From an uncultured bacterium (GTDB lineage: Bacteria > Cyanobacteriota > Vampirovibrionia > Gastranaerophilales > Gastranaerophilaceae), in the NCBI GenBank assembly GCA_949294395.1, contig CASFGU010000050.1, positions 1 through 55,165 of the forward strand: a stretch of 55,165 bases of DNA, in the 5' to 3' direction. The translations under genes were made by a program, and so were the position numbers. The notes beneath the pieces were generated by a model. That model had not been told where the DNA came from and did not search any database. It saw only the letters and a list, made by a program, of their open reading frames with translations. The first letter of the stretch is position 1. Every line of letters starts with the position of its first letter. Below are positions 15,466 to 24,369 of this stretch, piece after piece.

Positions 15466-16206
15466 TTATTTAGGCAGGTTTTTGAAATAATCCGGATCGC
15501 TCAAAGCCTTTGCCGTACATCCAAGGCCGTTCTGTGTATTGGAAGATGTTAGGGTGCAGTATTTATCCTCAGGAAATGCTGTATCCTCTAACCCCATAGG
15601 TAGAAGTTTCCCTGTGTTCTGATTTATTTCAAACATAAAAAAGTCATGTCCTAATCTGTTAGGCTTTTTTTTCCAGCCGTTTACGTCAATACAAATCATA
15701 AATTTTCCGGCCGTTTCCTGCTCTGGATTACTTATATCAAAGAAGATAAAGCTTCCGTCTGTAATGGACATAATTCCGTCATTACAATAAGTTGAACCCC
15801 CGGTTGTTTTAGAGTTATACGTATTATAGTTACTATTTATAAACTGGCTTCCTTCTGTTCCTGAGTATGTTTCCAACGGAAATATTGAGAGCGGACAATT
15901 TTTTTGACCATCAATACAGATGGAGGATTGCTTATACTGCTTTTGCATATTATTAACAAATTCTTTAAAAGCAGAGTTACTTGTTGTACTTCCTATATTC
16001 ATCCCGCTGCCGCCGTAATCGCCGAGATATATGCTCTGTATTGCCTGTCCGAGTTGTGAATATGATTTTTTAAAAGCGGTTTCAAGCTCTTTATTCTTCG
16101 TATTGTTTATAACGGCCGGAAGGGTCATAGCAGCGACAACCCCGATAATTCCCAGCGTTATCAGCACTTCTGCTAATGTAAACCCGTAAGATTTAATTCT
16201 TAACAT
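15466..16206 (-). CDS. Type IV prepilin-like protein
   Basis: 246 residues. The leader MLRIKSYG is cleaved before FTLAEVLITLGIIGVVAA by prepilin peptidase (canonical Gly at -1, Glu at +5). The mature protein has one hydrophobic helix and a globular region with paired cysteines (SICIDGQKNCPLS, FMICIDVNG, YCTLTSS, LGCTAK), the disulfide-rich layout of minor or pseudopilins of this lineage. The FFDIS and CIDVNG segments recur in the prepilin at 53306 (YIDVNG) and at 54072 (YFDTNG). It follows alaS on the opposite side of a 75-base gap and is divergent from the XRE gene at 16342. Confidence 0.85.
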   Translation of the reverse strand: MLRIKSYGFTLAEVLITLGIIGVVAAMTLPAVINNTKNKELETAFKKSYSQLGQAIQSIYLGDYGGSGMNIGSTTSNSAFKEFVNNMQKQYKQSSICIDGQKNCPLSIFPLETYSGTEGSQFINSNYNTYNSKTTGGSTYCNDGIMSITDGSFIFFDISNPEQETAGKFMICIDVNGWKKKPNRLGHDFFMFEINQNTGKLLPMGLEDTAFPEDKYCTLTSSNTQNGLGCTAKALSDPDYFKNLPK

Positions 16207-16341
16207 TAAATATCCTCCGTAAATTTAAAGTTCTTATTTATATAATATCATATATTACTTTAAAAAACAATAACATTTTAAATAAAAACTTTATGTTTTG
16301 CTCTTTTGATTTATCAAATAATAAATTACAGGAGCAGTGTA

Positions 16342-16683
16342 ATGGATATTAAAAAAGAGCTAGGAAGCAAGATAAAGTCTATACGAAAGTCAAAAGGGCT
16401 GACGCAGGAACAGCTTGCGGAACTTATCGGAATTGAGCCGCCGAGTTTGAGTTATATTGAAACAGGCAAGTTTTCACCGTCAATTGAAACCCTGCAAAAA
16501 CTTTCAGAAGTTTTACAGGTAGGTGTGTGGGAGTTTTATTATTTTGAAACACTTTCAAATGCTAAGATGATTGCAGAACTAAATGATGCAATGACGAAAG
16601 ATGAGCTTCTCACAAAAGTTTTCTACAATTTATTAATGACAGTAAAATATAACAGAAAATCTAAAAACATTACAATTTATTGA
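16342..16683 (+). CDS. XRE-family transcriptional regulator
   Basis: 113 residues from the ATG seven bases after AGGAG; an upstream ATG would add twelve residues with no ribosome site. The HTH is textbook: LGSKIKSIRKSKGLTQEQLA, IEPPSLSYIETGKFSPSIET, then LQKLSEVLQV. The C-terminal 45 residues (FETLSNAKMIAELNDAMTKD) probably dimerise. It stands 34 bases ahead of two glycosyltransferases and may be cotranscribed with them, but whether it controls them is not shown. Confidence 0.88.
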   Translation: MDIKKELGSKIKSIRKSKGLTQEQLAELIGIEPPSLSYIETGKFSPSIETLQKLSEVLQVGVWEFYYFETLSNAKMIAELNDAMTKDELLTKVFYNLLMTVKYNRKSKNITIY

Positions 16684-16717
16684 CTTTAATTTAATCTGAT
16701 TATACAATTAACTTGTT

Positions 16718-17698
16718 ATGGCAAAAGTTTCGGTAATTATTCCTGTCTATAATGTTGGCAAGTATCTTTCAAAATGTCTTGATAGTGTATTGGCTCAGAC
16801 ATTCAGCGATATTGAGATTATATGTGTTAATGACGGTTCAACAGATAATTCCGCACAGATTTTGAGTGAATATGCAAACCGTGACAGCAGGATTAAGATA
16901 ATTACCAAACCGAACGGCGGTTTGTTTTCTGCCCGCCATGTCGGAATGGTTTCCGCTGCCGGCGAATATCTTCTTTTTGTAGATTCTGATGACTGGATTG
17001 AAAATACTCTTGTTGAAAAAACTCTTAATAAAATTACTGAAACAGGGGTGGATGTCGTAATTTTTGGCGCATATTCCGTTAAGGGTAAATTTGTTTCAAA
17101 AGGCATGTACAGCGTGAATAAAATCCCTGCAAAATTCAAGGAGAGAATTTTGTCGCTGGAAGATTATAAAAATAATCTGTTTTTGTTTCCGCCTACAGCG
17201 TGGTGCAAGCTTTATCGCAGAAAGTTTGTTGAGGATAACAACATCAGATTTCAGGAAATAAAAGACGGTGAAGATCAGCTCTTTTATCTGCATACTATGC
17301 TCATTGCAAAAACCGTTTATATTCTTGATGAAAATTTTTACTATTATGTTAAAAACCGCGCGGGAGCCATAACTTCCGATACCAGAAAAACTTCTGTTTC
17401 GCCTATTTTGAATTTCTATGCAGCAGAAGATTTGCTAAAAAAACTTAATCTGACGGAAAAATTTATTAATCCTGCCGCTGACAGATATTTTTCAAAGGCT
17501 CTTTCATGGTACGGAAAATGCGGTGATGATTTTAAATCTGAATATTACAACAAACTTATGGAATTAAAACAGCATCTTGATACAACCTATCCTTCCGGAT
17601 GGTGGAAATATGTTAATCTTGATAAACGTGATAATTACCTGAGTTTAAAAATTAAAACTTTTATTGCCAGAACAAAACGAAAAATAAAGAAAGGCTGA
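16718..17698 (+). CDS. Family 2 glycosyltransferase
   Basis: 326 residues with a GT-A fold. The nucleotide-binding strand is VSVIIPVYNVGKYLSKCLDS, the Asp motif is VNDGSTDNS, and the metal-binding DxD is FVDSDDW near residue 88. The acceptor-domain signature DGEDQLFYLHTM follows at about 180. No membrane helix; probably acts at the inner face of the membrane on a surface glycan. No ribosome site is strong. It sits five bases before a paralogue, so the two form an operon. Confidence 0.9.
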   Translation: MAKVSVIIPVYNVGKYLSKCLDSVLAQTFSDIEIICVNDGSTDNSAQILSEYANRDSRIKIITKPNGGLFSARHVGMVSAAGEYLLFVDSDDWIENTLVEKTLNKITETGVDVVIFGAYSVKGKFVSKGMYSVNKIPAKFKERILSLEDYKNNLFLFPPTAWCKLYRRKFVEDNNIRFQEIKDGEDQLFYLHTMLIAKTVYILDENFYYYVKNRAGAITSDTRKTSVSPILNFYAAEDLLKKLNLTEKFINPAADRYFSKALSWYGKCGDDFKSEYYNKLMELKQHLDTTYPSGWWKYVNLDKRDNYLSLKIKTFIARTKRKIKKG

Positions 17699-17703
17699 TT
17701 TGT

Positions 17704-18621
17704 ATGTCTGCAAACCCTAAGGTATCAATTATAGTTCCTGTGTATAATGTGGAAAAATATCTTGAAAAATGTCTTGATACGCTCGTAAATCAAACGCTTA
17801 AGGATATTGAGATTATCTGTATTAATGACGGTTCAAAAGACAGTTCACCGGAGATTCTGAAACGTTACGCACAGAAAGACAGCAGAATAAAAATTATTGA
17901 TAAACAAAATGCAGGACTTTCCGCCGCACGCAATGACGGATTGAAAGCCGCTGCAGGTGAATATATAGGTTATGTGGATTCAGATGATTGGGTTGATTTA
18001 AATTTTTATGAAAAGCTTTATGAGGCAGCACAAAAACATAATGCGGAAATTGCCTCGGGAAATATTATCCGCTGCGGGAAAAAGATTACAAAATATAAGG
18101 TTAAATTTGAAAAAGAAGAATTAATTACTGATAGTATTGAAAAACTGAAGGCTGTCAAAATTCCAAAGTACAACTATGTCTGGAACAAGATTTATAAACG
18201 CGAAAGTCTTGTAAATTTAAATCTGCCTTTCCCTGATGGAAGAGTTTACGAGGATATTTGCTGGTCGATAAAAGCTGTTTATTATCTTAACGGGCTGGTA
18301 ACAGTTCCGGAATGTGCGTATTATTATAGACGTAACCCGTTTTCAATTGTTAAAACACAGTCGCCAAAACATGTGGCTGATGCTTTGCAGGCTGAAAAAG
18401 AGATGATAGAATTTGCTGAAGAAAAAAATCTTACCTGCGCACTAAACGGGCTGAAACTGGTCAGACGGGAGAAAATAAAGTTTTGCGGTGTAAATATTTT
18501 AAAAATATTTCATTACTATCCAAATACAACAAAATATACACTTTTGGGCTTGATACCGGTACTTAAAATTCACGGTAAACAGACGGCAAAGACGCCGGAA
18601 ATTTTGACAGAGCGTTCGTAA
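17704..18621 (+). CDS. Family 2 glycosyltransferase
   Basis: 305 residues, paralogous to its upstream neighbour: VSIIVPVYNVEKYLEKCLDT, INDGSKDSS and YVDSDDW in the same order, with GRVYEDICWS as the ED acceptor motif. Sugar and acceptor cannot be told. A family A palindromic element starts 21 bases after its stop codon. With the family 17 enzyme at 32664 these may decorate the same surface polymer, which is inference. Confidence 0.9.
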   Translation: MSANPKVSIIVPVYNVEKYLEKCLDTLVNQTLKDIEIICINDGSKDSSPEILKRYAQKDSRIKIIDKQNAGLSAARNDGLKAAAGEYIGYVDSDDWVDLNFYEKLYEAAQKHNAEIASGNIIRCGKKITKYKVKFEKEELITDSIEKLKAVKIPKYNYVWNKIYKRESLVNLNLPFPDGRVYEDICWSIKAVYYLNGLVTVPECAYYYRRNPFSIVKTQSPKHVADALQAEKEMIEFAEEKNLTCALNGLKLVRREKIKFCGVNILKIFHYYPNTTKYTLLGLIPVLKIHGKQTAKTPEILTERS

Positions 18622-18641
18622 GCAGGTATTTATTAAAGAAT

Positions 18642-18760
18642 AGGTATAGGGATTTATATACAACTTTACATCAAATATGCTGTTTGTAAGACCCTGAAAC
18701 AAGTTCAGGGTGACAATTTTAGCATTTTTAGTTAAACTGCGATATAAATCCCAAGGTATA
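18642..18760. repeat. Palindromic MITE-like element, family A, copy 2
   Basis: Left end GGGATTTATATACAAC and right end (reverse complement GGGATTTATATCGCAG) are inverted copies of each other with several mismatches. Inside is the hairpin ACCCTGAAACAAGTTCAGGGT. Ends and hairpin match the better preserved element at 30637-30792. It lies between a glycosyltransferase gene and tRNA-Arg. Confidence 0.65.
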
Positions 18761-18862
18761 ACGACTTGCGTGAAAAAATGTTTATGTTAAGATAAAAACT
18801 ATGAGGAATGAATACAGATACCCCACAGAAACCAAACATCTGGAAAGTTCCTCTGGATCCAG

Positions 18863-18932
<70 letters not shown>

Positions 18933-18936
<4 letters not shown>

Positions 18937-18962
18937 AATAAAAAAAGACGGGTTTATCCCGT
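18933..18962 (+). repeat. Direct repeat (left), attachment-site-like
   Basis: Thirty bases covering the last bases of tRNA-Arg and its terminator are repeated exactly at 20339-20368. The two copies flank the Fic gene, as left and right junctions of an inserted segment would. Confidence 0.6.
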
Positions 18963-18968
18963 CTTTTT
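18942..18968. terminator. Bidirectional terminator between tRNA-Arg and fic
   Basis: AAAAAGACGGG-TTTAT-CCCGTCTTTTT. It serves the tRNA on the plus strand and the Fic gene, whose stop is at 18979, on the minus strand. Confidence 0.85.
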
Positions 18969-18978
18969 TATCTACTGA

Positions 18979-20121
18979 TTAAGTTCCTTCTTTTAAAATT
19001 TCTAAATACTCTTTATACGCAAAAGTCCTATTTCTGCTTTGGGTTGAAGTTTGTTCAAGGACACCGATACTAGTCAGGTCTTTGACTATGCTTGACATTG
19101 TATTAAATGCTATATCAAGCTCTTTGGCTGTTTTTTGAATCTCAATAATAGGGTTTGACTCTAAATATTCAAATACTCTCATTGCATTTTTAGCTCTGCG
19201 CCACAAACCTTTAATTTTTAAGCAATAATTATTATGCAATGATGTCAACTTATCAATCGTTTCAACTGCATCTTTAGCGGATTCATAAACAGCTTCTAAG
19301 AAAAATTTAATCCATTGTTCATAATTGCCTTTTAACCGGACCTCATTCATTCGGTCATAGTATTCAATCCTATTCTTTTTCAAAAAGTAAGAAATATATA
19401 ATGCCGGAGTGCTTAAAACTTTATTTTCCATTAAAAATAAAGTTATCAAAAGCCGTCCGATTCTGCCGTTGTCGTCCAAAAACGGATGAATGGTTTCAAA
19501 TTGATAGTGAATTAAGCCTGCTCTAATTAAAACATCAATGTCATCATCACCATTAATATATTTTTCTAAATCAGACATTGCTTGTATCATATCTTCAACT
19601 GACGGCGGAATATAGCGAGCATTTTGCAAATTGCAACCTGCTGCACCTATCCAGTTTTGAGAATGACGAAATTCACCGGGACTTTTATTTTGCCCTCTAA
19701 CTCCTGATAATAAAACTTCATGAGCCTCTTTAATTAAGCGGTTGCACAATGGTAATTCTTTCAATCTATTAATTGCAAAATCTGTTGCTTTAATATAATT
19801 TACAACATCTCCAACAGGTCTATTGGTATTTTCTTCAAGCATTGGGTCTAATACATCTTCTAAAGTTGCTTGAGTGCCTTCAATTTGTGAGGACATAAGA
19901 GCTTCTTTTCTTACATACATAGAAATAAACAAATGAATATTAGGAATTCTGTTTGAGATTCCTTCCAGTAATGCAAGTTGCTTATTGGCTTTTACCAATA
20001 AATCTACAATTTCATTATCAAGTTCTATCGATGGATTAGGCGGTAATATAGCCGGCATGAAAGATTTGTAGGCCATTTTCCCTGATAAATTATTTTTATA
20101 TATTCCTGCTCTATTATTCAT
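18979..20121 (-). CDS. Class II Fic protein (AMP-transferase) with winged-helix tail
   Basis: 380 residues. Fic enzymes transfer AMP (or another phosphate-linked group) to hydroxyl side chains. The active loop is HPFLDDNGRIGR at 212-223, with the catalytic His; the Gly after the metal Asp is replaced by Asp (D217), a variant seen in the family. The N-terminal inhibitory helix is present (SSQIEGTQ, 77-84), making it class II, self-inhibited. The C-terminal 80 residues read as a winged helix (LESNPIIEIQKTAKELDIA, then NTMSSIVKDLTSIGVLEQ). The promoter is overlapped by a 15-bp inverted repeat, consistent with autoregulation through that tail. It is flanked by direct repeats at a tRNA gene, suggesting insertion. 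Confidence 0.92.
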   Translation of the reverse strand: MNNRAGIYKNNLSGKMAYKSFMPAILPPNPSIELDNEIVDLLVKANKQLALLEGISNRIPNIHLFISMYVRKEALMSSQIEGTQATLEDVLDPMLEENTNRPVGDVVNYIKATDFAINRLKELPLCNRLIKEAHEVLLSGVRGQNKSPGEFRHSQNWIGAAGCNLQNARYIPPSVEDMIQAMSDLEKYINGDDDIDVLIRAGLIHYQFETIHPFLDDNGRIGRLLITLFLMENKVLSTPALYISYFLKKNRIEYYDRMNEVRLKGNYEQWIKFFLEAVYESAKDAVETIDKLTSLHNNYCLKIKGLWRRAKNAMRVFEYLESNPIIEIQKTAKELDIAFNTMSSIVKDLTSIGVLEQTSTQSRNRTFAYKEYLEILKEGT

Positions 20122-20131
20122 GGCAACTCCG

Positions 20132-20196
20132 AAATTGAAATAACATGTTTATTATATCATTCTTATTTCAATTTAGCAACTTAAATTGAAATAAGA
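20132..20196 (-). promoter_or_regulatory. fic promoter with perfect operator-like inverted repeat
   Basis: On the minus strand TTGCTA (plus 20174-20179), 17 bases, TATAAT (20151-20156). A perfect 15-bp inverted repeat, TCTTATTTCAATTTA at 20161-20175 and its complement at 20182-20196, covers the -35 box and spacer. A third half-site AAATTGAAATAA lies at 20132-20143, between the -10 box and the start codon. Confidence 0.65.
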
Positions 20197-20338
20197 TTAA
20201 ATAACTTGTTACAGTATTTCAATCTCATATCCAGTTCAACTGAATTTTGTCAAAAAGTAGAATATTTCTTTTGCTTGTACTTACAATCAATTTACGCAAC
20301 ATTTTCCAGCAGCCAGGTTTTGAACTCGTAAACTCTAT

Positions 20339-20368
20339 GGTAAATAAAAAAAGACGGGTTTATCCCGT
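20339..20368 (+). repeat. Direct repeat (right), attachment-site-like
   Basis: Exact copy of 18933-18962. The bases before it (CCAGGTTTTGAACTCGTAAA) look like a decayed T-arm, so this may be the remnant of a tRNA 3' end. Confidence 0.6.
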
Positions 20369-20389
20369 TTTTTTTTTATTTTTTGTGAT

Positions 20390-20640
20390 AGCGATGAGAA
20401 CGCCATTTTGCGTACGAGCGGATTTCCGTACGGACGACACGAGCGTTAGCGAGTTAGTCCGGATAGCGAGAATATTGAGCCGACTGAGCCGTCAGGCTTA
20501 AAGGCGAAACTATTCGAGCGTGGAGGAAATCCAAGACAGCGGGAGCGAGCTGAGGGCGGAGGAGCTTTCTTTGGAAGAAGCACCGCTTCTGAAAAGAAAG
20601 TCCGCAGACCCGTTAAACGCGAGCGACCAGGACAATCGCA
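20390..20640. other. GC-rich, highly structured intergenic element
   Basis: About 250 bases much richer in GC than the flanks, without a convincing ORF. Several nested stems can be drawn: CGTACG with CGTACG; AGCCGAC with GTCAGGCT; and a long hairpin at about 20558-20613 in which GCGGA, CTTTCTTT and AGAAGC pair with GCTTCT, AAAGAAAG and TCCGC around ACC. It could be a structured RNA or a repeat element. I recognise none of tmRNA, SRP RNA or 6S RNA. The remainder of 20122-20896 is the fic control region, the right direct repeat, and AT-rich sequence (20650-20890) with no gene. Confidence 0.5.
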
Positions 20641-20896
20641 TCAGGTTTTTTTCTTTTTATAAGATATAATTGAATTTCAGCCGCTTTATAGTAAGGTTGA
20701 TTTTTGGTTTTTAATAGTTTTTTATTGTAAAGCCGCAAAAAAGTTGCAAATTCATCTTTTAGTTGTTCTATAATAAAATCATTTAATTCTAGATTTATGT
20801 TATATTGTTACATTTATTTATAAATAGTCTTTAATTATTAAAGATTTTCGCTCAGATTTCGATAAATTTATAGTGTTAAATAATTTGGAGTGTAAA

Positions 20897-23383
20897 ATGG
20901 ATAATATTGATATTTCACATATTTCTTTATCAAAGCTTAAAAGAGAGGATATAAAAAAACAATTTGCAAATGACAGCAGGCTTGATAAGCTTTTGTGTAT
21001 ATTTGATAAGATAAACAGTTTAGATAGTGAAATTGGGGATGAATTAAGCGCCATGGATTTAGCGGAGATGAAAAGAGTTAAATCCGGAAAAAGGTCTGAT
21101 GGTTCTTATAAAAAGGCTTTTCTAGAAGGGAAATGGGATGATATTGTTAATGATTTTGAGTTAAACGAGTATATTAAAGAAGCAAAAGGCTTTTACGGCG
21201 ATGATATTGAAGTTGAAGATTTTCGTAAATTTTTAAATTTTGCAGCAAACAAAGGTCATACTTCTTACCAGAAGCATCTTGAGGAGGTTTCTCAAAAAAC
21301 AGGAATGTCGCAAGAGTTAATAGAAAAGCTTGGCGGCGCATTTGTTGCGGAAAGTTACAAAGTTGTTGAAGAAAACGGAAAGAAATTTTATAGAAGGGAA
21401 CTTGAAGGATTCTATGAAATTCGTGACGAAGCAGGCAATTTGTTGGAGCAATCATTTACCAAGGATTTAGCAGAAGATGAAAATACTCAAGAGATAAAAA
21501 AGTTTGATAACAGCGGCAGAGTTACATCCGAGTCATATATTAACAAACAAACAGGAGAACAGACAAGGTATATTTATAATAAGGATATAGACGGCAAAGA
21601 TTTTAAACTGCATATAAAAAATGATGTTGCCATTCGTCAATCGTATTCACGATTAAATGATCCTAATGAGCGTAATATCAAGTTAGAAGATATTGTGTTT
21701 GGTGCAGGGACTACAAATTCTACGAAAGTTTCATTTAAATATGATAAAAATAACAATTTAACAGGGATTAAAATAAACGATTCTGCTATTGAGGATGACA
21801 AACCACATGGTTTTATAACTGACGGAGAAGTTTATTTGACTTATATCCCGAAACGAACAGCAATTGACGATGCAACTCTTGCTTCTATTAAACAAATGGT
21901 AGACGGTGGAGCAAGATACGGAGAAGATTATGAGCTGAAAATTGTTGACGGTAAATTACAGATTGTTCCGAAAATTCTAAATGAAGCAGGCACGGAAATC
22001 CCGCCGCTTTCAGGAGAAGCTTTTAACAAATATAAAGAGCTTACAGGATCCGGGATCCATGTTGGTGAAGATTTTGATGTTATATATGAGGAAAATGGTA
22101 ATTTCCGATACAATTTGAATAATAACCAGGCAAAAGGATATGATGCTAATTACAGAAGTGAAATTTACGATAAAGCCGGGAATTTTGTTTCTTCAATCAC
22201 AGTGAAAGATAAAGAAGTTATATATGAAACAATGGTTAATGGTAATAAGCAAACTGTAAAAATACCATTTGATAAGGCATTTTTGCAATTGATAACCGAG
22301 AAAAATTTTTGCATAGCAGGTGAAATCCTCGGCAGAGATGATGTTATTAGCGGAGGTTACAATATTTATCCTTCAGCTGAGAAATATAAAGAACTGACAG
22401 GGCATGAGCTTATAGAAGATGTATATGATGCTATTCAAATTGAAAAAGATGACAAGAAATTGGCGGGTATGCAAAATCTTATGTCAAAGCTACAGCCACA
22501 TGGCGCGCCTTTGGATTTTACGAAAGATGAGATTATAAATAATTATTACGAAGGGTATAATCAATTTAAAGAAATATTGAATTTTAATCCACAAAATTCA
22601 AAAATTGCAGAGATGCTTCCGGAAATTCACAGAGTTCAAAAGGGTGAAAATGCTTATATTGAGCAAATAAACAATAATTCTTTTGATGTAAGTTTTTCAA
22701 ACGGTAAAATAACTGTAAGTAAAAATGGAGCTACTCCAAAAACTATTGATGTAACAGCATTGCCTGAAGATTATGTTAAACAGGTTTTTATGGATCTGAA
22801 TTCGCAGGTATTATATGATATAGCATCGCACGCAGTCCGGATAAAACTGGATGATCATATGAATGACCGATCAATTGGCGGCTCAACAAATGGTTACTAT
22901 TCTCCATCAGATAATAGTATAACACTTGATCCAAATGCTTTAATTGGCAGGCGTGCTCTTTTGACAATTGCTCATGAAGCCGGTCATATGTGTGATTATA
23001 TAGATGATAAGGATAATGCCATAAAAGTAATAAAAAAAATGATTAAAGATCCAAAGTTAACGCTTGGCAGAGATAAACCTCTTACAGTTCAGGAACTTTT
23101 GGATAACTGGGGCATATTTCAGCCGGTATCTGTTGCTGATGACAAATTAAATGAATTATTTGATAAAGAAATACAAAATTTTAGACAAAACTGTCCTGAG
23201 ATAAGTCCAATTGCAGCTTATGCTTTAACAAACCTGCAGGAGTTTTTTGCAGAATCATATACCTTGTTGAATACAGGCCATTGCAAATCAGAATATGTAA
23301 TTGCAACTTATTTCCCTGAATCCTTTTCTCGTATAAAAGAACTTATTGATATAAATCGTACGAAAAATGAGCAGTCAAATTAG
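20897..23383 (+). CDS. Large protein with anthrax-lethal-factor-like zinc peptidase domain
   Basis: 828 residues from the ATG after TTTGGAGTG; a GTG eight codons upstream is the alternative. The N-terminal 130 residues are helical and charged. Residues 150-480 contain beta-rich repeats of the type EEN-GNFRYNL and DKAGNFVSSI, like exported repeat proteins. The C-terminus is a zincin: HEAGHMCDY at 693-701 supplies two His ligands and the catalytic Glu, and EFFAESYTLL at 782-791 the third ligand. The HExxH plus EFFAE layout is that of anthrax lethal factor. No signal peptide is seen. I infer a secreted or injected effector. It is convergent with a second HExxH protein. No immunity gene is apparent. 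Confidence 0.75.
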   Translation: MDNIDISHISLSKLKREDIKKQFANDSRLDKLLCIFDKINSLDSEIGDELSAMDLAEMKRVKSGKRSDGSYKKAFLEGKWDDIVNDFELNEYIKEAKGFYGDDIEVEDFRKFLNFAANKGHTSYQKHLEEVSQKTGMSQELIEKLGGAFVAESYKVVEENGKKFYRRELEGFYEIRDEAGNLLEQSFTKDLAEDENTQEIKKFDNSGRVTSESYINKQTGEQTRYIYNKDIDGKDFKLHIKNDVAIRQSYSRLNDPNERNIKLEDIVFGAGTTNSTKVSFKYDKNNNLTGIKINDSAIEDDKPHGFITDGEVYLTYIPKRTAIDDATLASIKQMVDGGARYGEDYELKIVDGKLQIVPKILNEAGTEIPPLSGEAFNKYKELTGSGIHVGEDFDVIYEENGNFRYNLNNNQAKGYDANYRSEIYDKAGNFVSSITVKDKEVIYETMVNGNKQTVKIPFDKAFLQLITEKNFCIAGEILGRDDVISGGYNIYPSAEKYKELTGHELIEDVYDAIQIEKDDKKLAGMQNLMSKLQPHGAPLDFTKDEIINNYYEGYNQFKEILNFNPQNSKIAEMLPEIHRVQKGENAYIEQINNNSFDVSFSNGKITVSKNGATPKTIDVTALPEDYVKQVFMDLNSQVLYDIASHAVRIKLDDHMNDRSIGGSTNGYYSPSDNSITLDPNALIGRRALLTIAHEAGHMCDYIDDKDNAIKVIKKMIKDPKLTLGRDKPLTVQELLDNWGIFQPVSVADDKLNELFDKEIQNFRQNCPEISPIAAYALTNLQEFFAESYTLLNTGHCKSEYVIATYFPESFSRIKELIDINRTKNEQSN

Positions 23384-23443
23384 TAGTGGTTTAATGGATT
23401 TATTATGGATAACTACCAGGTATTATGTCTGTCAGGATATATA

Positions 23444-24262
23444 TTAGTATTGCAATCTTTTTTTCAAAGCCTCTCTTTCTTTTCTGATAATATCCTTTAG
23501 AAGACCTTCTACAAATTTTAATTTCGATTTGAATTTGAAATGTTTATACATGTCAATGCTTAATTCAAATCCGGATTTTAAATTGCCGTCTTTTAACAAA
23601 AACCGGAGTTCATCTCTATATGCGTTTATTTCTGTTTGGAGGGTGTATCTGATAATCTGTAAAAATCCTATAGCCATATCATCCGGGAGGTTTTTTATTA
23701 AAGTTTCTGTATCCGTTTTAATATCTTTCATTTTTAAGGGTTTGTAAATATCACCCAGAAATAGATTAGATATATAATTAATGATACTGTTGTCTTTCGG
23801 AATATTTGTCAGATTATGTTTGCGTAAAATACTATATTTCGGGTTACAAATATAATCAAAAAAATGTCTTGCTTCGTGAAAAGCTGTTAATTTATCCAGA
23901 ATGGTATCTCTTTTGCTGTTTAGCGGCAAGATAATACGATACCCTTTTACATTAACGGTATAACATCCGTTTTGCCCCGCATTAAATTTTCTTGTTATAT
24001 AAAAACTGCCGTCATTATCTTCGTTTATTTCTCTTGATATACAGTATTTTATACGATCGGGGTAGAGAGTTTTGTTTAAAGCTTTTTTAAAATCTTTAAC
24101 ACTGCAAGTATTATTTTTGCAGCGGCTGTTTAATTCTCTGTAAAATCTCCGGCTGTATTTATCTGCTAAGTGTTTTCTGGCAGAAACACTACCTTTTATC
24201 CGTCTAAAAGGTAATGCTGCCCGCGGAAGAATTTTGTTAATAAATGTTATATTTTCAGACAT
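23444..24262 (-). CDS. Putative HExxH metallopeptidase
   Basis: 272 residues, strongly basic. The zincin-type helix is LTAFHEARHFFDYI near 127-140 (HEARH), and a possible third ligand is in TEINAYRDELRFLL near 213-226. The N-terminal 75 residues are Arg/Lys-rich (RRIKGSVSARKHLADKYSRRF). I know no family with this exact layout. Together with the gene it faces (20897-23383) it makes a pair of convergent zincin-like proteins 61 bases apart. Substrate unknown; it could be an effector. Confidence 0.6.
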   Translation of the reverse strand: MSENITFINKILPRAALPFRRIKGSVSARKHLADKYSRRFYRELNSRCKNNTCSVKDFKKALNKTLYPDRIKYCISREINEDNDGSFYITRKFNAGQNGCYTVNVKGYRIILPLNSKRDTILDKLTAFHEARHFFDYICNPKYSILRKHNLTNIPKDNSIINYISNLFLGDIYKPLKMKDIKTDTETLIKNLPDDMAIGFLQIIRYTLQTEINAYRDELRFLLKDGNLKSGFELSIDMYKHFKFKSKLKFVEGLLKDIIRKEREALKKRLQY

Positions 24263-24321
24263 ACTCTTATAAAAGTTCTGAATAAAAATTTTTGTGTGTT
24301 AACTTTGCAAACAGATAACAT

Positions 24322-24341
24322 ATCGGGGCAAAAGCCCCGAT
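24322..24341. other. Perfect hairpin downstream of the effector gene at 24370
   Basis: ATCGGGGC-AAAA-GCCCCGAT, a perfect 8-bp stem 29 bases after the stop codon of 24370-25746. No T run follows on either strand, so it is a weak terminator at best. Confidence 0.5.
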
Positions 24342-24369
24342 TGATTATAGCAGCGGATTTATCGCCGGT

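Noticed and set aside
20247-20501. 84-codon plus-strand ORF
   Set aside because: It runs through the right direct repeat and the structured GC-rich element; the peptide has no sensible composition.
24322-24341. Hairpin as a strong terminator of the effector operon
   Set aside because: No T run follows on the minus strand, so I list it only as a hairpin.
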